The position numbers and the translations under genes are program-made. A stretch of 5,440 nt of DNA, from NCBI GenBank assembly GCA_027081565.1, contig JALWKG010000124.1, positions 1-5,440 of the forward strand. The letters run 5' to 3'. A model generated the notes under the pieces. It saw nothing but the letters and a program-made list of their open reading frames with translations, was not told the origin of the DNA and did no database searches. Positions 4,456 through 5,440 of this stretch are shown here, piece after piece. The stretch is from Helicobacteraceae bacterium. Lineage in GTDB: Bacteria > Campylobacterota > Campylobacteria > Campylobacterales > Sulfurimonadaceae. Within the stretch, counting starts at the first letter, position 1. Each line of letters opens with the position of its first letter.

Positions 4456-5440
4456 ATGAAAAAACGTACAAAGATACTCGCAACAGTTGGCCCTGCCTCA
4501 GATACACTTGAACAGTTGGAAAAGATGATCCTTGCCGGGGTCAATGTCTTTCGTATGAACTTCTCTCATAGTAGTCACGAGTACCATACTGCAGTCTTGA
4601 CACTCATACGCCAAGCAATGAAAAACACAGGTCTCATTGTAGGTGTTTTGCAAGACATCAGTGGTCCTAAGATACGTGTAGGTAAGCTAGAGAGTCACTT
4701 CTTTTTAAAAAATGGTGATATTTTAGAGTTTGTTTATAATGATATTATAGGAAAGAAGTCTTCCGAGGGACATTATGTGGCGAGTATTAACCAAAAAGAG
4801 ATCTTGACTAAGATGAAAATTGGTGAGCAGATCTATCTTTGTGATGGTAATATCCGTGCAGAAGTGATAGGGGTAGATGGTGCTGTTACGACCGTGATCA
4901 AAAACAGCGGAAAACTCTCTTCCAACAAAGGTATTAATTTCCCCAACACACATATTGGTATAGATATATTGACTCAAAAAGACCGTAAAGATATGCTTTG
5001 GGGTGTAGAAAATGATGTAGACTTTATGGCTATCTCTTTTGTTCAAAATGCATCTGACATGCAAAATGCAAGAGCGATCGTAGACGAACATGGTGGGACT
5101 CAGCAACTTTTTGCAAAGATCGAAAAGTTCGATGCGGTTGAGAACATCGATGAGATCATAAAAGCATGTGATGGCATTATGGTGGCAAGAGGGGACTTGG
5201 GGATCGAAGTGCCTTACTATGAAGTGCCTGCCATTCAAAAAATGATCATAAAAAAAGCTAACGAAGCGAGCAAGCCGGTGATCACTGCCACACAAATGTT
5301 ACTCTCTATGACAGAGAGTGAGACTGCCACACGTGCCGAGATCTCTGACATCGCCAATGCCGTTTTAGATGGAACAGATGCGGTGATGCTTTCAGAAGAG
5401 AGTGCCATAGGACATGATCCGGTGTTGGCAGTAGAGACCA
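4456..5440 (+). CDS. pyk: Pyruvate kinase, 5' part (runs off the window)
   Basis: The first 328 codons of a gene that should reach about 470-480. Pyruvate kinase transfers phosphate from phosphoenolpyruvate to ADP, the last step of glycolysis, in the cytoplasm. Visible blocks: KILATVGPAS (6-15), FRMNFSHS (32-39; substrate-binding Arg33 and the Asn35/Ser37 site), LQDISGPKIR (65-74), the B domain (about 75-168) ending in KGINFPNTHIGID, DFMAISFVQNASDM (189-202), the catalytic KIEK (K221, metal ligand E223), ARGDLGIEVP (244-253, metal ligand D247), ITATQMLLSM (276-285) and RAEISDIANAVLDGTDAVMLS (293-313). Most canonical enzymes have 'GPEIR'; this one has 'GPKIR', the substitution associated with potassium-independent pyruvate kinases. 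AAGGA at 4443-4447 lies 8 bases before the ATG. The C-terminal allosteric domain is outside the window, so completeness cannot be judged. The gene is divergent from the coiled-coil gene. Confidence 0.96.
   Translation, partial: MKKRTKILATVGPASDTLEQLEKMILAGVNVFRMNFSHSSHEYHTAVLTLIRQAMKNTGLIVGVLQDISGPKIRVGKLESHFFLKNGDILEFVYNDIIGKKSSEGHYVASINQKEILTKMKIGEQIYLCDGNIRAEVIGVDGAVTTVIKNSGKLSSNKGINFPNTHIGIDILTQKDRKDMLWGVENDVDFMAISFVQNASDMQNARAIVDEHGGTQQLFAKIEKFDAVENIDEIIKACDGIMVARGDLGIEVPYYEVPAIQKMIIKKANEASKPVITATQMLLSMTESETATRAEISDIANAVLDGTDAVMLSEESAIGHDPVLAVET

Noticed and set aside
4723..5295. 190-residue open frame on the minus strand
   Set aside because: Antisense to pyruvate kinase, whose catalytic motifs run through the same bases; its His/Cys/Tyr-rich translation matches nothing.

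Overview
The window reads as a piece of a Campylobacterota (epsilonproteobacterial) chromosome, probably a Sulfurovum/Sulfurimonas-like free-living relative of Campylobacter and Helicobacter. The evidence is the holB-folP gene order, the long (~380-residue) FolP with an N-terminal extension typical of that phylum, a short lysine-rich HU protein, AT-rich spacers, and promoters that look like -10 or extended -10 elements without a clear -35. This assignment is inference from gene content; no 16S or other marker is present.

Layout, left to right. Positions 2-319 (+) are the 3' end of holB (clamp-loader delta'). It overlaps by 11 bases folP (309-1448, +), a dihydropteroate synthase. folP converges, with a 20-base gap and a small shared hairpin, on a signal-peptide-bearing cyclophilin prolyl isomerase (1469-2041, -). 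That gene diverges from a small 8-stranded outer-membrane beta-barrel gene (2162-2704, +), and their two extended -10 elements lie only 6 bases apart. Next come about 390 bases without a convincing gene (2705-3091). This stretch starts with a 109-base imperfect palindrome whose non-canonical pairs are almost all G-U if read as minus-strand RNA. Then come an HU gene (3092-3376, -) with a two-hairpin leader, a 288-base spacer, an unrecognised HTH-plus-coiled-coil protein (3665-4303, -), and divergently the first two thirds of pyruvate kinase (4456-5440, +, running off the window).

The genes are mostly housekeeping: replication, folate synthesis, envelope protein folding, outer membrane, nucleoid and lower glycolysis. 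holB-folP is the only evident co-transcribed pair. The cyclophilin and the barrel protein are both predicted to be exported and share a promoter region, so coordinated control is plausible.

Most worth a second look: the strand-biased hairpin region between the barrel gene and hup (a candidate small RNA or dispersed palindromic element), the hup leader, the FolP extension (known in Helicobacter to go with a second, reductase activity), and a pyruvate kinase whose Glu-to-Lys change predicts independence from potassium. No CRISPR array, tRNA, rRNA, transposase or integrase was seen, and I found no clear new multi-gene system.
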